Under the pieces are notes generated by a model. It did no database searches. It saw nothing but the letters and a program-made list of their open reading frames with translations, and was not told where the DNA came from. The position numbers and the translations under genes are program-made. A stretch of DNA of 64,000 nucleotides from Adineta vaga (taxonomy: Eukaryota; Rotifera). The DNA is taken from NCBI GenBank assembly GCA_021613535.1, contig CP075496.1, positions 8,308,001 to 8,372,000 of the forward strand, in the 5' to 3' direction. Positions within the stretch are counted from its first letter, which is position 1. Every line of letters begins with the position of its first letter. This document shows, in pieces, positions 13,784 to 25,394 of this stretch.

Positions 13784-14845
13784 ATGGCATGCTGTTCATG
13801 TGCGAGATATTTTCTTTTATTCTTCAATTTAATTATTTGGGTAAAACGATCTTACTATCTTTTCATTCCTGATTTTTATTTGTTTAGCTATCAGGTGGTG
13901 TTTTCCTCAGTTGCGGAATCCTAGTGCTATATAAACGAGATTTACATGAATTATTTGCACTTCTATCATATGATTCACGTCTTGTACCATCCTTTCTTAA
14001 TGTTGGTTATGTATTAATTGGTGTAGGTGCACTTGTCTTTATTGTTGGTTTACTTGGTTGTTGTGGTTCAGTAACAGAATCTCGTCTTTTACTTGGACTC
14101 GTAAGTAATTCATTATTTTAGCATAAGAATCGACGGAAAATTTCTTTTGTTATAATATTAGTATGTATTTTTTATTATACTTGTCATGGGTGGAGAACTT
14201 GTAGTAGCAATGTACACGGTACTATTAGGTGATGAATGGGATACAAAATTACCAGATACTCTAAAACGACGTCTTCTAACCTATAATTATTCAGTACCAG
14301 AAAGATTTGAATACGATTTGGATATTGTTCATAAACAGGTATGGATACAGATCTCGTAATGATGAATCTCACGAGGAAAACCTACCAGACTAAGTCATAT
14401 GTAGTATATATGAATGTCTAGTTAGTTGTTTTGTTTATTTCTTGAGACGAGAAATAGATTATATCTTTTTCTATTCTTAATGAAAAGAAATATTTCTTTA
14501 GTTCGCTTGTTGTGGTATTTTTGGACCATCAGATTTTTATGCAAATACGGATTATAAAATCTTTGGTAATCGTCTTCCTCCATCATGTTGTAGTCGTTTA
14601 TTAAATGGTGTTTGTATCGAAGCTGATTCATATCGGTTAGGATGTTTTCAAACTATCAATGAATATGTACAACTTTATTTACGATTAATTGTCGCTGTTG
14701 GTATTGGTATTGCTTTACTAGAAGTAAAAATTTACTTTTCAATTGTTTTGAATTAAAATGCCTTTCTTTTAATATTTAGTTAACAGCATTGATTATGGCT
14801 GTCTGTGCTTGTCGAAATACGAAAGATGAAGATGGATTTGATTAA
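13784..14845 (+). CDS. Tetraspanin
   Basis: Five exons join in phase: 13784-13840, 13888-14100, 14162-14338, 14502-14723 and 14780-14845. They encode 244 residues. Four membrane segments flank a large extracellular loop. The loop bears the signature CCG (FACCGIFGPSDFY), a PxSCC motif (LPPSCCSRL) and a further cysteine (LGCFQ). The N-terminus MACCSCARY is a likely palmitoylation site, and the inner loop has CCGSVTES. Tetraspanins organise membrane microdomains with integrins and other partners. The orthologue cannot be fixed. The gene converges on the next one with only 49 bases between stop codons. Confidence 0.92.
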
Positions 14846-14894
14846 TATAAAGAAACTTTGACGAAATAAATAAATATATCTGGTTAAATAAAAC

Positions 14895-15388
14895 TTATGA
14901 AGAAAAAATTATTTTGCCAGCAAGAACACCCATCAATTGTGTATCGAGAAGGAGTACAATAAATACTGTTGCATAAATAAACGATGGCCAACCATTGTGA
15001 TGTATTAATCGAGATGCTTCACACATTGCTAAAAGAATAGTAAATGATGCGAGTAGATAAGCACTCGATGCAAATAGATTCCAATATTTCCAAAGATGTC
15101 TAAAGAAATCTTCATAAATTTTAGCGAAAAAAAATCAAAATACAAAATTGGTTTTCACTTAATTAACATCAATACTGATGCACATATTCCAACACATGTA
15201 AATAGAAGACTTAAAGTAGTCATAATCCGCGAAAGACGAAGTTGCTGATATTTGCTTGATGATCGAAAATAATCGATTTTACTCTCATTTTCCCATTGGC
15301 GTGACGATAAAGCTATACACGCACAAACAAAAGCTAATAATCCAAGTAATACACCACATAATGCGATTAATCGTTCGTAACGATTCAT
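14895..15388 (-). CDS. Small four-pass membrane protein (claudin/PMP22-like topology)
   Basis: Two exons (15388-15159 and 15099-14895) join in phase to give 144 residues. Hydrophobic segments lie at about residues 6-28, 57-77, 85-105 and 118-138. The first extracellular loop contains SSRQWENES, which resembles the W-rich loop of claudin/PMP22/EMP proteins, but the full W-GLW-C-C signature is missing. The start ATG at 15388 gives a plausible N-terminal helix (MNRYERLIALCGVLLGLLAF). The family assignment is therefore only topological. It overlaps no other gene and is convergent with the tetraspanin. Confidence 0.6.
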
Positions 15389-16671
15389 TTCAGACAAAAA
15401 GCGCAATTTTAAAAAAACAATTCCTAACTAACGAAAATTTTTGCGCATAATATTATCTTATAAATAAATTGCCATACCTTCAATGGTGTTTTTTTGTTAA
15501 TTCGGAACAGTGAATGAAAACATTCGAAAAATTATTATATCGGATTTGAATACTAAATTTAACTTACATGTCTATTTTCTCGCCTAATTTTAATAAAAAT
15601 CGCATAGCAGAATTCATCTGAGTATTTTTCGATGATTTTTCTATCGAGATGAAACATGATACGAAATTTCCATAGTCACTTGAAACTGCAATTTAAATCA
15701 ACATTCTATCTACTCTTTGATTGTTTACCTACTTTCGTGAAACAGGTAATAGAGTTAGTTTTGATGAAATTTAATTCTAACGAAAATTTCTCCTCTCCTG
15801 TTCGAAATAGTCAATTGTGCAATACGAATACAAAATCGATCAAATTTGATTTGATGCATTTTAATATTCTATTTTCGAAATTAACATACAAGAGAAGGAT
15901 TATTCATATTTATTTCAAAAATAATTATTCTAATCTTTCTCCTCTTTCTCTCTCTCTCTCCCATTCTCATCGGTAAATATTCATTTTTAAATACTTATTC
16001 ACTCATTCCTTCTTTTTTCATGCTAGAATCTCTCGAAATGATAAGCGCGATAATCATGTATATCTTTATTCTGCATTTCAATAATGATGATGATGATGAT
16101 GACGACGATCAAATCAACATATAAAAATATAGATGTTGTACATAAATGAATCGAGCGAGAAAAAAATTTACATGAATAAAAAATCAGTACGACTCATTAA
16201 TGTTGATGATGACGGCAAGAGAAGAAGAAAAGATGATGTATGCATAATCAATTAGAAAAAAAGAAGAAAAGAGACGAAATAAGAATGCTACATATTCCTA
16301 TGAATCGTAACAGTCAACGATTACAAACAGCAGCCATGGTAAGTCTTTTCGTTTTCTCGATTATCAATTTTATTTTAGTTTCAAACTCTGTTAGAAAGAA
16401 TAAAAAGGTTAGTTGAGGTTGTTGTTCTAGACAAGTAGGGTAAATTATTTTAGTATCATATGTATATAGTACGTTAGTAGCGGTAATGAAAGATGATGAG
16501 AAAGCATATATATATATATATGTATATGTATTCAAATTCGAGTTTGATCTCATTAGCTACCATCTCCAAAGTTCTCTTTTTTTCTTTTTCTCTTCGTGTG
16601 AACGTAACATGCTTGCATCTCTTCATCGTTGAGAAGCGAACAGGAGCTCGTGCCCGTACGCTCCGTTATGT

Positions 16672-16679
16672 ATGCAAAT
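16672..16679 (+). promoter_or_regulatory. Consensus POU octamer ATGCAAAT
   Basis: A perfect octamer lies 4.3 kb upstream of the POU3F start. Possible autoregulatory site, unproven. Confidence 0.3.
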
Positions 16680-18551
16680 AGTATGTATATTCATTTTATT
16701 GCATTCAGTTTATGATAATTCTTCTCTCTGCATCTCTCTCTCTCCCTCTTCTCTTTTCGTCGTCATTTTCTCGAGTTTTCTCAACAAAAGCAATACGAAA
16801 GATGAAGAGGAATAAGAATGGTATTCTTTTATTCATTGTTTGTTTCTCTCGAATTGTGAATATTTGAGGTAAGATATTGATCTAATCAGTTATGTTTTAC
16901 TGAAGAAATTTGTATTTATTACCACTTGGGAAGTAATCATTGATGAGTTTTATATAACGCATATTTGACACGCGATAGATAAAATACACTGAATGTCTTC
17001 GCTTTCAATCTATCAGTTAGTTTTAATATTCAATAATATCTGTAAAAATCTTTCTAAAACATAGAGATACTTAGTGACGGAGTCAAGGAGTACACTAATG
17101 AATATTAAAGATAGTTAATTATTCGTTATCCTTTGACCTGTGTAGTAACTTGTTAACGATGTTTTCAGATTTTTGTTAGTGAAAATTTTGTTTGATAATT
17201 TCGGTAAATTCTATTTTTTTGTAAAAATATCTTTGCGAAAAAGCATTCGTTTTTGTTTCTTGGATTATTATGTAACCGGAAGGAAATAAAAATGATTTTA
17301 TGTGAGGACAACTTGCTGTTCTTTCAACGTTTCCGGAAAAGCAATTTCTAGATGAACTAAACAAAGATAAAGAGGAAAAATGAGAAATAGAAGATAAATC
17401 GAAGATTAGGAAATATTATTAATCATGAGGTTTTTTTTGTAACATATTCTTATTTGACATTAGTAACAAATCAACGGATTTGTTCACATCGAAAATCCTT
17501 ATTCTCATGAGAATTTAATGAATCCATCGGTTCCGTTATAACGAGTAATCTTGTATTCCTATTAGAAAACATTACTTTGTTTTTAGTTTTCGATGATTTA
17601 TGAATTATAAATGAGAAAATATTACACTATAAAACTTTTTTCTTGAGATTTCATTAGAAAAAAAGCTAATCATCTTCAGAGATCGAGATGTGCATAATAC
17701 GTAACGTAACTTAACTTTAAATATTATCTCTAACTTTGATTTTATTTAGAATCCATCACGAAAATATTTCAACTGCATTATAATACTTCATTTTATTGGT
17801 ATGTGATCGGCCAGTGCTGCCATCTCCCGGTGGTAATAAGAATGATGACAGTTCAAAGTGAGTAACTTGACACAACTCTTGAAAATATGATAATATGTGC
17901 AAACGAATGCTTAGTAAATGAGTCTCGTTCCATTAGTATTGACAACCATTTGCCACTTATCTTAATCGTTCGTGTATACTAAACACACGCACACATAGCC
18001 AAATAGCGGAACAACTCGTGCGTGTGTAATGTAAAAAAAAATAGTGCCATCAATTGAAATTGATCTATTGCTCTTGTATGAAAACAGCAAGAATGAGAAA
18101 TTACCATCGTATAATTAATTGGATTAGACAAAAAAAAAGAACGAAATTTATTTTGTCAAATAGTAGATACTTTTCTTAGTAGAACATCTTCTCTCATATT
18201 ACCTAAGTTAAATATCATTGAGAAAAGGAAAACAAATTTCACGTCATCTAAATATCGAAATCTATTGATTGTTCAGAAAAGAAGAAAAGTAAATTGAATT
18301 CAGCTCTCCCTCGTACACAAAAGTTAATATCCTTTTCACACATATCTATCTATCTAATTAAAACAACTAAACTTATTTCGATAAAGTCATTTATATATGT
18401 ATGTCACGTCTTTATCTGTCGACTCCTCCCATTTCCATCCGGTCTCTTGATTGGACTCATCTGCTTCTTTACAAAATGATTGATAGTCTTGTCTCGTGTT
18501 TTCTTTTTCTCAATGTTCATCAACACATGCTTCGGTAATATTGTCGGCAGA

Positions 18552-18574
18552 TTATATATATATATATATATATG
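18552..18574. repeat. TA dinucleotide run
   Basis: A simple TA microsatellite in the POU3F upstream region. Confidence 0.8.
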
Positions 18575-19127
18575 CTTGACTTTGCTCTTCGTCTTACTGT
18601 CATGATCATCTCAAGACGAAACGAAATCCGATCGGTACTCATTGGCATGCAGCTTTCTTTTCTCTCTTTCAACATGAGCACATCGGTAAATAAAAAAAAA
18701 CGCAGCAACCAATCACATTGCATGCTTAATAAAATAGTTGATTAAATTTCTTTGAAAACAAAAAAAATTTGTCATGTTCTCGATTTTTTTTATTAAAAAC
18801 GAAAACGTTTCAAATCATGAAGAATACATCACTGGCATCGAGCATGCATCTATACGGTTCTCTTTTTTCTTCATTCTCATATATGTTGATGTCGATATTC
18901 AATGTGTGTCTATAATTCGATTAGAGTTCGCTTCACTAAATTTAAACTTAGAAATGTCAACAAGATGTGCGCGAGCCATAAAGAGAAAAATAGTGTATAT
19001 AATATATCTAATAGAAATACGATCGATGCCGCTCGTTTGAAGACTAAAAAAAAATAAAAATGATCAAACAATATATGGATACGCCAAGTGTGTAGAATAA
19101 CATTAGCAATATTGTGTAGAAAGAAAG

Positions 19128-19152
19128 TTTTTCTTCTTCTTCTTCTTCTTCT
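19128..19152. repeat. TTC trinucleotide run
   Basis: About eight TTC units in the POU3F upstream region, non-coding. Confidence 0.8.
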
Positions 19153-19193
19153 CCTGTCAACGACATACTGTCATCAAGCAGAAAGCATGGAAG

Positions 19194-19201
19194 ATTTGCA
19201 T
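19194..19201 (-). promoter_or_regulatory. Consensus POU octamer (ATTTGCAT on +)
   Basis: A perfect reverse-orientation octamer 1.8 kb upstream of the POU3F start. Confidence 0.3.
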
Positions 19202-20647
19202 ATATGATATTGTTCGAATATCGAATGATTCGATTTTAACTAATGAATGAAACGATATGATTGAATGATTAGCAAATTTCTGAATGATTTTTATGCAAAA
19301 GAAGACAGAAGATAACTAGATGATCACGCACTTGTCTATCTGAAAAGAATGAAGAATTGAAGTTTTTATTTGTTCATCATTGAATTAGAAATTCAAAAAG
19401 TGAAATTTTCTTTTTCGTCATAACAATAGTCTCTTGTGACTTGGCACGCGCACACATTTGTGTTTTGTTATATATATGTATATCATTCAACGCTATTTGT
19501 TTAAAGGTGGGCAAGTGCCAAATGTTGATTATTCGAGTGGAGGTGCGTGATGCTTTGCTTTTTTCAAGGTGTCTACAGAGACAAAAAAATTAAACAATAG
19601 AAAAGAAGCCGCGTTAAAAAGTGAATCCAAACAAAATTTCTATATCTTAGATTGATAGAGAGAGAGAGAGCAAGAAAAAAGACAAAATTTAAGCGTGGAA
19701 AGGTTGTATATTTATCAAAGTACAAAAGGATTAGTTTTATCATATTTTGTTGATAAGAGAGGCTTTGGAATTAAGATATATTCACATATTGCATACTCAA
19801 ATCAATTTACACAATAATGTGTGAAAATTATGGATAGAGTATGAGTAAAATTGTCAGCAAATACGAGATGATGATTTTCAAAACAGAAAAGAAAATAGCA
19901 ATTTTGAAAAGTTGAAATTGAATCGTTTCAGATCATCGTGCATTCGACTTGAATCTATGTATATTTAAGTAATAATTGAATAACTTCTTAGAATCAATCA
20001 TTGTTCAGCGAGATTTCATTGTTATTCTTGTTCTTGCAACTGTATCAAATGAGGATACCAAAAAAATACAATTCGATTAGTTTAATTTCCCGTATCTGTG
20101 ATCTTCACTAGTAAAGCAGAAAAAAAGCCAAGCTAATTCAATTGTACTAGTTGTATATCTAGACTTGTCTAATTAGAACTATTCGATGTCCAGCTGATCT
20201 AACCATCTGCTAGAATGTTTGTATTTAACTGTAGTTTTCTTTCCTTTTTTTTTGTCTTTTCAATCGATCGATCGTTCGACAGTTGTGCGACACAGGAAAT
20301 ATCTTGTGTACACACATACGATTAGATTCATCAATCACGCAATGGTAACGATGAAAAGCAAGCAAAGAAGAAGAAAAAAATCCGATTATTTTATCCAATA
20401 GAAAAATTTCAAGTTCCCACTTCTACAGTCAACCAACCGGCTTTTTTCTTTTTCTTTTCACTTGTTGTGTTTTGTATGCGTGTGTGTGTGTGCATAGAGA
20501 AAAAAGAGTCTATCTTGTCATCGGGGGCATATAGAGAAGAAGAAGAAGAAAAGAAAAAAAGAAACGAGTAGAGAAGCAAAAGAGGGAGAGAGAGAAAAAA
20601 AGACTCCTTGACAGAAGAAGCATCGGACGGCGGCAAATCTGAATTTC

Positions 20648-20655
20648 ATTTGCAT
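20648..20655 (-). promoter_or_regulatory. Consensus POU octamer (ATTTGCAT on +)
   Basis: A perfect octamer about 320 bases upstream of the POU3F start codon, in the likely promoter region. Confidence 0.35.
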
Positions 20656-20976
20656 TAAAAACTGATTATTATTATCCACGCGAAACAGCAGTGCTACTGA
20701 CCTCCATATTGATATTCAAATAATACAACGATTTACACTTGTGTTATTCTTTTTCTGTTTTCTTTTTTCAAGCACTAATTTCAGTTTGTGCTAATTGAAA
20801 TCTGATTATTAATTCAATTGATAGAATCATGGTGAGTACTAAATATGCATCGATCAAAATTCTTCATCCATCCATAAAAGAACTAATTAGATAAATAAAA
20901 TCTCGAAATCAATATTTAAATTTTCTTTTCTTTTCTTTCTTATAGTTTTTCTCCAGTTAATATCCTCTAACCAATC

Positions 20977-22122
20977 ATGTCAACATCACCATCATCCGTT
21001 GCTGCTGCTTATGCACTTCATCATCATCACATTCATACTCATCATCATTTACATCCATTTCATCATCAACATCATCTTGAAACATCAAATACATTCTTTT
21101 ATCCTCCACCACTCCCTCCACCTACATCATCCGATTCTTCATCAAATAATACGAATGATTTAATTTTACAACATGCTGATATTAAACCACCAAATCCATA
21201 TCTTTTCTCCAACACGAAAAGTATGTCACCTCCACCACCAACAAGTCCAACAAATAATGTTGCTACAGCATGGCCTGTCATCATGCAACATCATTCGCAT
21301 AAAACAATCGAAGACTATTGGGCATCGAATTCTTCGAATTATTATCAACCATCAACGTATCATCATCATCCAAATTACATATCAAATCATCAATTTCTTC
21401 CATCATCCGAACATGATCATCATTTTCATTCCAATCAACCAGCTACATCATCGAATCAAGGTATTCTGGATGAGAATGATTTGAATATGATTCCATCACG
21501 TACAAACAATGATACAGATGATGATGAACATCAATTACATATTGATAATAATGATCTAAATCGTTTTTCGAAACAATTTAAACAAAGACGAATTAAACTT
21601 GGTTATACTCAAGCTGATGTTGGTTTGGCACTTGGTAATCTATATGGTAATGTTTTTAGTCAAACAACAATATGTCGTTTTGAAGCATTGCAATTAAGTT
21701 TTAAAAATATGTGTAAATTACGTCCATTATTAGCGAAATGGTTAGAAGATTCTGAATCACAAACAGGTACGACAAATTCCATGGAAAAAATAGCTGCTAG
21801 TGGACGAAAACGTAAGAAACGTACATCCATTGAAATTAGTATTAAACAAGCATTAGAAATTCAATTTGCACGAAATCCAAAACCAGGTGCACAAGATATT
21901 ACCCATTTGGCTGATCAATTACAGTTAGAAAAGGAAGTTGTTCGAGTATGGTTTTGCAATCGTCGACAGAAAGAAAAACGTGTTACACCACCATTAGGTG
22001 ACGGTTCAGCATCTGCATCAAGCAATCATCATCATCGGAATACACAAAGTCCTAGTTCACCATCAACATCACATGGAACTGGAGGAGACTATTATGACTA
22101 TCATTATCCCACACATTTGTAA
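20977..22122 (+). CDS. POU3F: POU class III homeodomain transcription factor
   Basis: A single uninterrupted exon of 381 codons. The N-terminal half is His/Pro/Ser-rich, of transactivation type. The POU-specific domain starts near residue 192 ([20 protein letters not shown], then [20 protein letters not shown]). A short linker leads to [11 protein letters not shown] and a homeodomain from about residue 276 ending [14 protein letters not shown]. The blocks [10 protein letters not shown] and [19 protein letters not shown] place it in class III (Brn1/2/4, Oct6, ventral veins), not class IV. Such factors bind octamer elements and drive neural and ectodermal fates. The coding region has no intron, as in vertebrate POU3F genes. 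The preceding in-frame TAA supports this start. Confidence 0.95.
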   Translation: MSTSPSSVAAAYALHHHHIHTHHHLHPFHHQHHLETSNTFFYPPPLPPPTSSDSSSNNTNDLILQHADIKPPNPYLFSNTKSMSPPPPTSPTNNVATAWPVIMQHHSHKTIEDYWASNSSNYYQPSTYHHHPNYISNHQFLPSSEHDHHFHSNQPATSSNQGILDENDLNMIPSRTNNDTDDDEHQLHIDNNDLNRFSKQFKQRRIKLGYTQADVGLALGNLYGNVFSQTTICRFEALQLSFKNMCKLRPLLAKWLEDSESQTGTTNSMEKIAASGRKRKKRTSIEISIKQALEIQFARNPKPGAQDITHLADQLQLEKEVVRVWFCNRRQKEKRVTPPLGDGSASASSNHHHRNTQSPSSPSTSHGTGGDYYDYHYPTHL

Positions 22123-24035
22123 CATTTTCTTTTCATTTCGAGTTTTTTTCACTTGTTACACACTTTACAGTGTTTCTCTCTTTTCTTTTTCTCTCTATTT
22201 TGTGTGATACTGTCAGCAAAATAAAAAATCTAACATATAATCTCTGAATTGACAATATACACCTCGATCATAGTGATAGACAAGTGACAAGCAAAGAAAG
22301 TCAACAGATCATTAAGAAAGAAAGAATTCAACTATCCCCGCTTCTCTGATCTGACAAGAGTAAAAGGGATTTAAGATGAGTAAAGCTAATCAAAAGGGAG
22401 ACCAGATGGTTGAATCAGCTGCATAGACGTTCTTTCTCTCTTGTGATTGTAGTCTTACGAACAGTCTATAATGAAAATGTTACTTCTCCATGCATCGTGT
22501 CCCTATGGTGTATATATGTGGAAGCAAGCGCATCCACATTATATTTGCATCTCAATCACTGTGTCGTTTTGTCTACTTCTATCGACGACATATGGTGATG
22601 ATCTCTCGCGCGTAAAAATCAAACAAAATATTGACATTCATCTGTGATGTTTTTCTGTTATTCACGATCAGGTGAGAGGAAGCGAGAGAGAGAGAGAGAG
22701 AGCAGGAGTAGTAGCAGTAGCACTTTCATTCGTTGTTGATGTATACATATGTATATATTCAATTGAAATATAACCGACGATACACTCGTTTATTATATAC
22801 ATGCAATCTCTTTAAGAATTAAAGTCTGTTCCGGTTCCGCTTTCTTATTTTGTTTTAGAAGTTATCTCTTTCAATATAATACTTGTTCTCATTGCCGGCA
22901 ATATTCTTATTGTTGTTTTCATGTAAAGGAAATAGATAGCATGAAAATGTGTGAGAAAGATCAAGAGTTATGCTGTGTTAAAATATACAGAAAAAAAAGA
23001 AAGAATCAGATGTCAAATATTCAATAGAATGGATTATTTGAAAATAATTGACACATAGTCTTGAAATATTGAGATCGATGGAGTAGAATCTTTCTTAGGA
23101 AGTTATCATATAATGAGTAATTCTACTAATCAATTATCATTTAAACGATATATACAAATAATAGTTTTATCAAACCGTCAAAAGTATTCAATTCTAGAGT
23201 ACTTCGAAGTATCCGAGAGGTCATGTATACAATACAAAAAAAAATCAGTTTATCTACATACGACTGATTTTTATTTTCATGTTTAATATAAATATATGCA
23301 TAATTCAGCGTAAGAAATTTAATGCGTGCAAAAATAAATTAAATCTTTCTTTTTTGTTATTCATTACATTTGTACCTAATTCATCAATATACCTATCGAT
23401 ACGAAGATTTTAAGGCATATGCGTACGTACTTTAGTTAGGATTGATATATTATAGAAACTTGTCGAAGTAAAACAATAAAGTTTCTTAAGAATAATTGAT
23501 AACTCTGTTTTAGAACAAAAAATGAGTTAGAAGTAATTAATTAACGTATATAAAATGTTGATTACTATTGAATAGATTCAATCAAGATGCATCAATAGAT
23601 TTCTTCATGAATTTATGATAAATAATTGATGTAAAACTGAAGAATCATGCAATCGATTGAATAAGTAAAAGAAAAATAAAACTTTTAATTTACTTTTACT
23701 TTTACATTATTCAGGAATCCTATTGTTATAATCTTATTTGAAAACAACGCTCTGTAGGTGATATTCTTCTTCATATCAATAGAGGGCAGACTTGTCTTGT
23801 TTTTCGAAACTTTTTATATTTCGAATTCTTTACTCTAGAAGAATTTCTTCTATTCACTTAAGACGTTCGATACTCATACAACTTCCTACTAAAGTCAAAT
23901 AGACTTCAATTCGTTTATTCAACTGAACCAATCAGATAATCTTATGATTCATAGGATAGGTATAGCAACAATGTTAATATAATTTCATTCAAAAACATTG
24001 GAAAGAATTTATTAAAAATCACTAAGATAATTCAA
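22123..24035. other. Gene-free interval downstream of POU3F
   Basis: About 1.9 kb of AT-rich sequence with a GA run (22683-22702) and one perfect octamer at 22543-22550. No coding potential was recognised. It probably holds the POU3F 3' UTR and regulatory DNA, then the ALKBH1 promoter. Confidence 0.5.
22543..22550 (-). promoter_or_regulatory. Consensus POU octamer (ATTTGCAT on +)
   Basis: A perfect octamer 420 bases downstream of the POU3F stop. Confidence 0.3.
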
Positions 24036-24962
24036 ATGAGTGCAACATCTGATAATCTTGATCTTTTCACACCGGTATTTAAATATTTTCGCCGTCTTCC
24101 AGACGCTGATTGTTTTTCTCAAGCATATTCAATAGCTTCTCATCCAACACTTTTTCAAAATTGTCCTATAACAACCTCTGTAGATTTAGATCCATCATTA
24201 AATTTACAACCAGTATCCACCTGGTCTCTTTTTTCATGTCTATTTTGTGATGGTCTCTATTTTCTTTCTAATCCATTTACATCTATTAGTCAACGTCAAT
24301 GGATTCATCGTTGTTTAAATATCTATGCTCGACAAACTAAAACTAGTGTTGGTGATAATAGTAATAATGAACATTTAGCTCGTATACGTTGGGCTACACT
24401 TGGTTATCATTATGATTGGACAAATAAAATCTATAAACAAGATGATCAGACAAAAATGCCAAATGAACTTGCTCAATTATGTCAAACTATTATGCAAATT
24501 ATTTCTTCTACTACAAGTAAAATTGAAAAGATCTTAATCAAAATGAAATTATGATCTATATTTTTTTTTCTATTAGATTGTTCAATGATGCAAGCGGAAG
24601 CTGCTATTGTTAATTATTATCATATGAATTCAACTTTATGTGCACATACAGATCATTCAGAATATGATGCATTAACGAAACCTTTGATTTCATTTTCATT
24701 TGGTAATGCAGCAGTTTTTCTTATTGGTGGTCAAACGAAAACTGAATGTAAACCATCACCAATACTTCTTCGATCGGGTGATATTATTCTCATGACAGGA
24801 TCAAGTCGTCTCTGTTTTCATGCTGTTCCACGTATTCTTTCTGATCCATTATTGAAAGAGATTTTAAATGAAAATCTTGATAATAATGATGATAATGAAG
24901 TTTGTTGGAGTTATATTCATGATAAACGGATCAATATTAATGTACGACAAGTCTATTCTTAA
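24036..24962 (+). CDS. ALKBH1: AlkB homologue 1, Fe(II)/2-oxoglutarate dioxygenase
   Basis: Two exons, 24036-24516 and 24577-24962, join in phase (ACA A|AT). The enzyme family oxidatively removes methyl groups from nucleic acid (tRNA m1A, and contested DNA 6mA) and makes f5C in mitochondrial tRNA. The catalytic core is complete: iron ligands H and D in AHTDHSEYD, the distal H in LCFHAVPRIL, and the 2-oxoglutarate arginine motif RININVRQV. The flanking KPLISFSFGNAAVFLIGG is the conserved family block. The N-terminal half carries the WATLGYHYDWTNK nucleotide-recognition segment. At about 288 residues it is shorter than the vertebrate protein, mainly by trimmed loops. It lies 430 bases upstream of merlin on the same strand. 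Confidence 0.92.
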
Positions 24963-25394
24963 CTAAAAGAAACATATGAAAATAAAGAGAAAGAAAAAAA
25001 AGACATAACGGAACAAAGGTATGCCTGGCATGTGGTTTCTTGCGTAGCAGAAAAAACACGAAGAAAAAAAAGAAAACGATTGGTTCTATTTCTCTTGAAT
25101 GTATTTCATCTCGATAATGTCAAACATACGTCTCTGTCATTAATGTTGTTTAGCAATGAAAACGAAAAAACAAGAGTAAGATATACATATATATGCCCGT
25201 AAAATAGATGAAAACCTTTGTCAAAATACGTCTTTAAAAACACATTACTAAAATCGAAGAATTAATTAGTATTAACATAAAAAAAAGTAGACAAGAAAAT
25301 ATCTTTATAATGATGTCTATGTCATGATTGTGTCATTCATTTTATTTTAGATAAAAAAAATATAGTAATACCAAGTGCTTCCTAATTTTGTACA
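24963..25394. other. Intergenic, merlin promoter region
   Basis: AT-rich, A-run-containing sequence between ALKBH1 and merlin with no ORF or RNA recognised. Confidence 0.5.

Larger units (their letters stand above)
15389..20976. other. Long gene-free interval upstream of POU3F, probable regulatory landscape
   Basis: About 5.6 kb holds no convincing coding sequence. Runs of AT, GA and TTC repeats occur, plus three consensus POU octamers (16672, 19194, 20648). Two sites have ATG directly before a good donor: ATG|GTAAGT near 16338 and ATG|GTGAGT near 20831. An acceptor at 20943 (TTCTTATAG) sits 33 bases before the POU start, so one or two 5' UTR exons are likely. Because an in-frame TAA lies just upstream of ATG 20977, these exons would not extend the protein. 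Confidence 0.55.

Noticed and set aside
16287-16338. Short ORF ending ATG|GTAAGT as a coding first exon of POU3F
   Set aside because: An in-frame TAA just before ATG 20977 stops any read-through from upstream exons; at most a 5' UTR exon.
20977-22122. POU class IV (Brn3/unc-86) identity
   Set aside because: The linker and homeodomain ([35 protein letters not shown]) match class III, not class IV.
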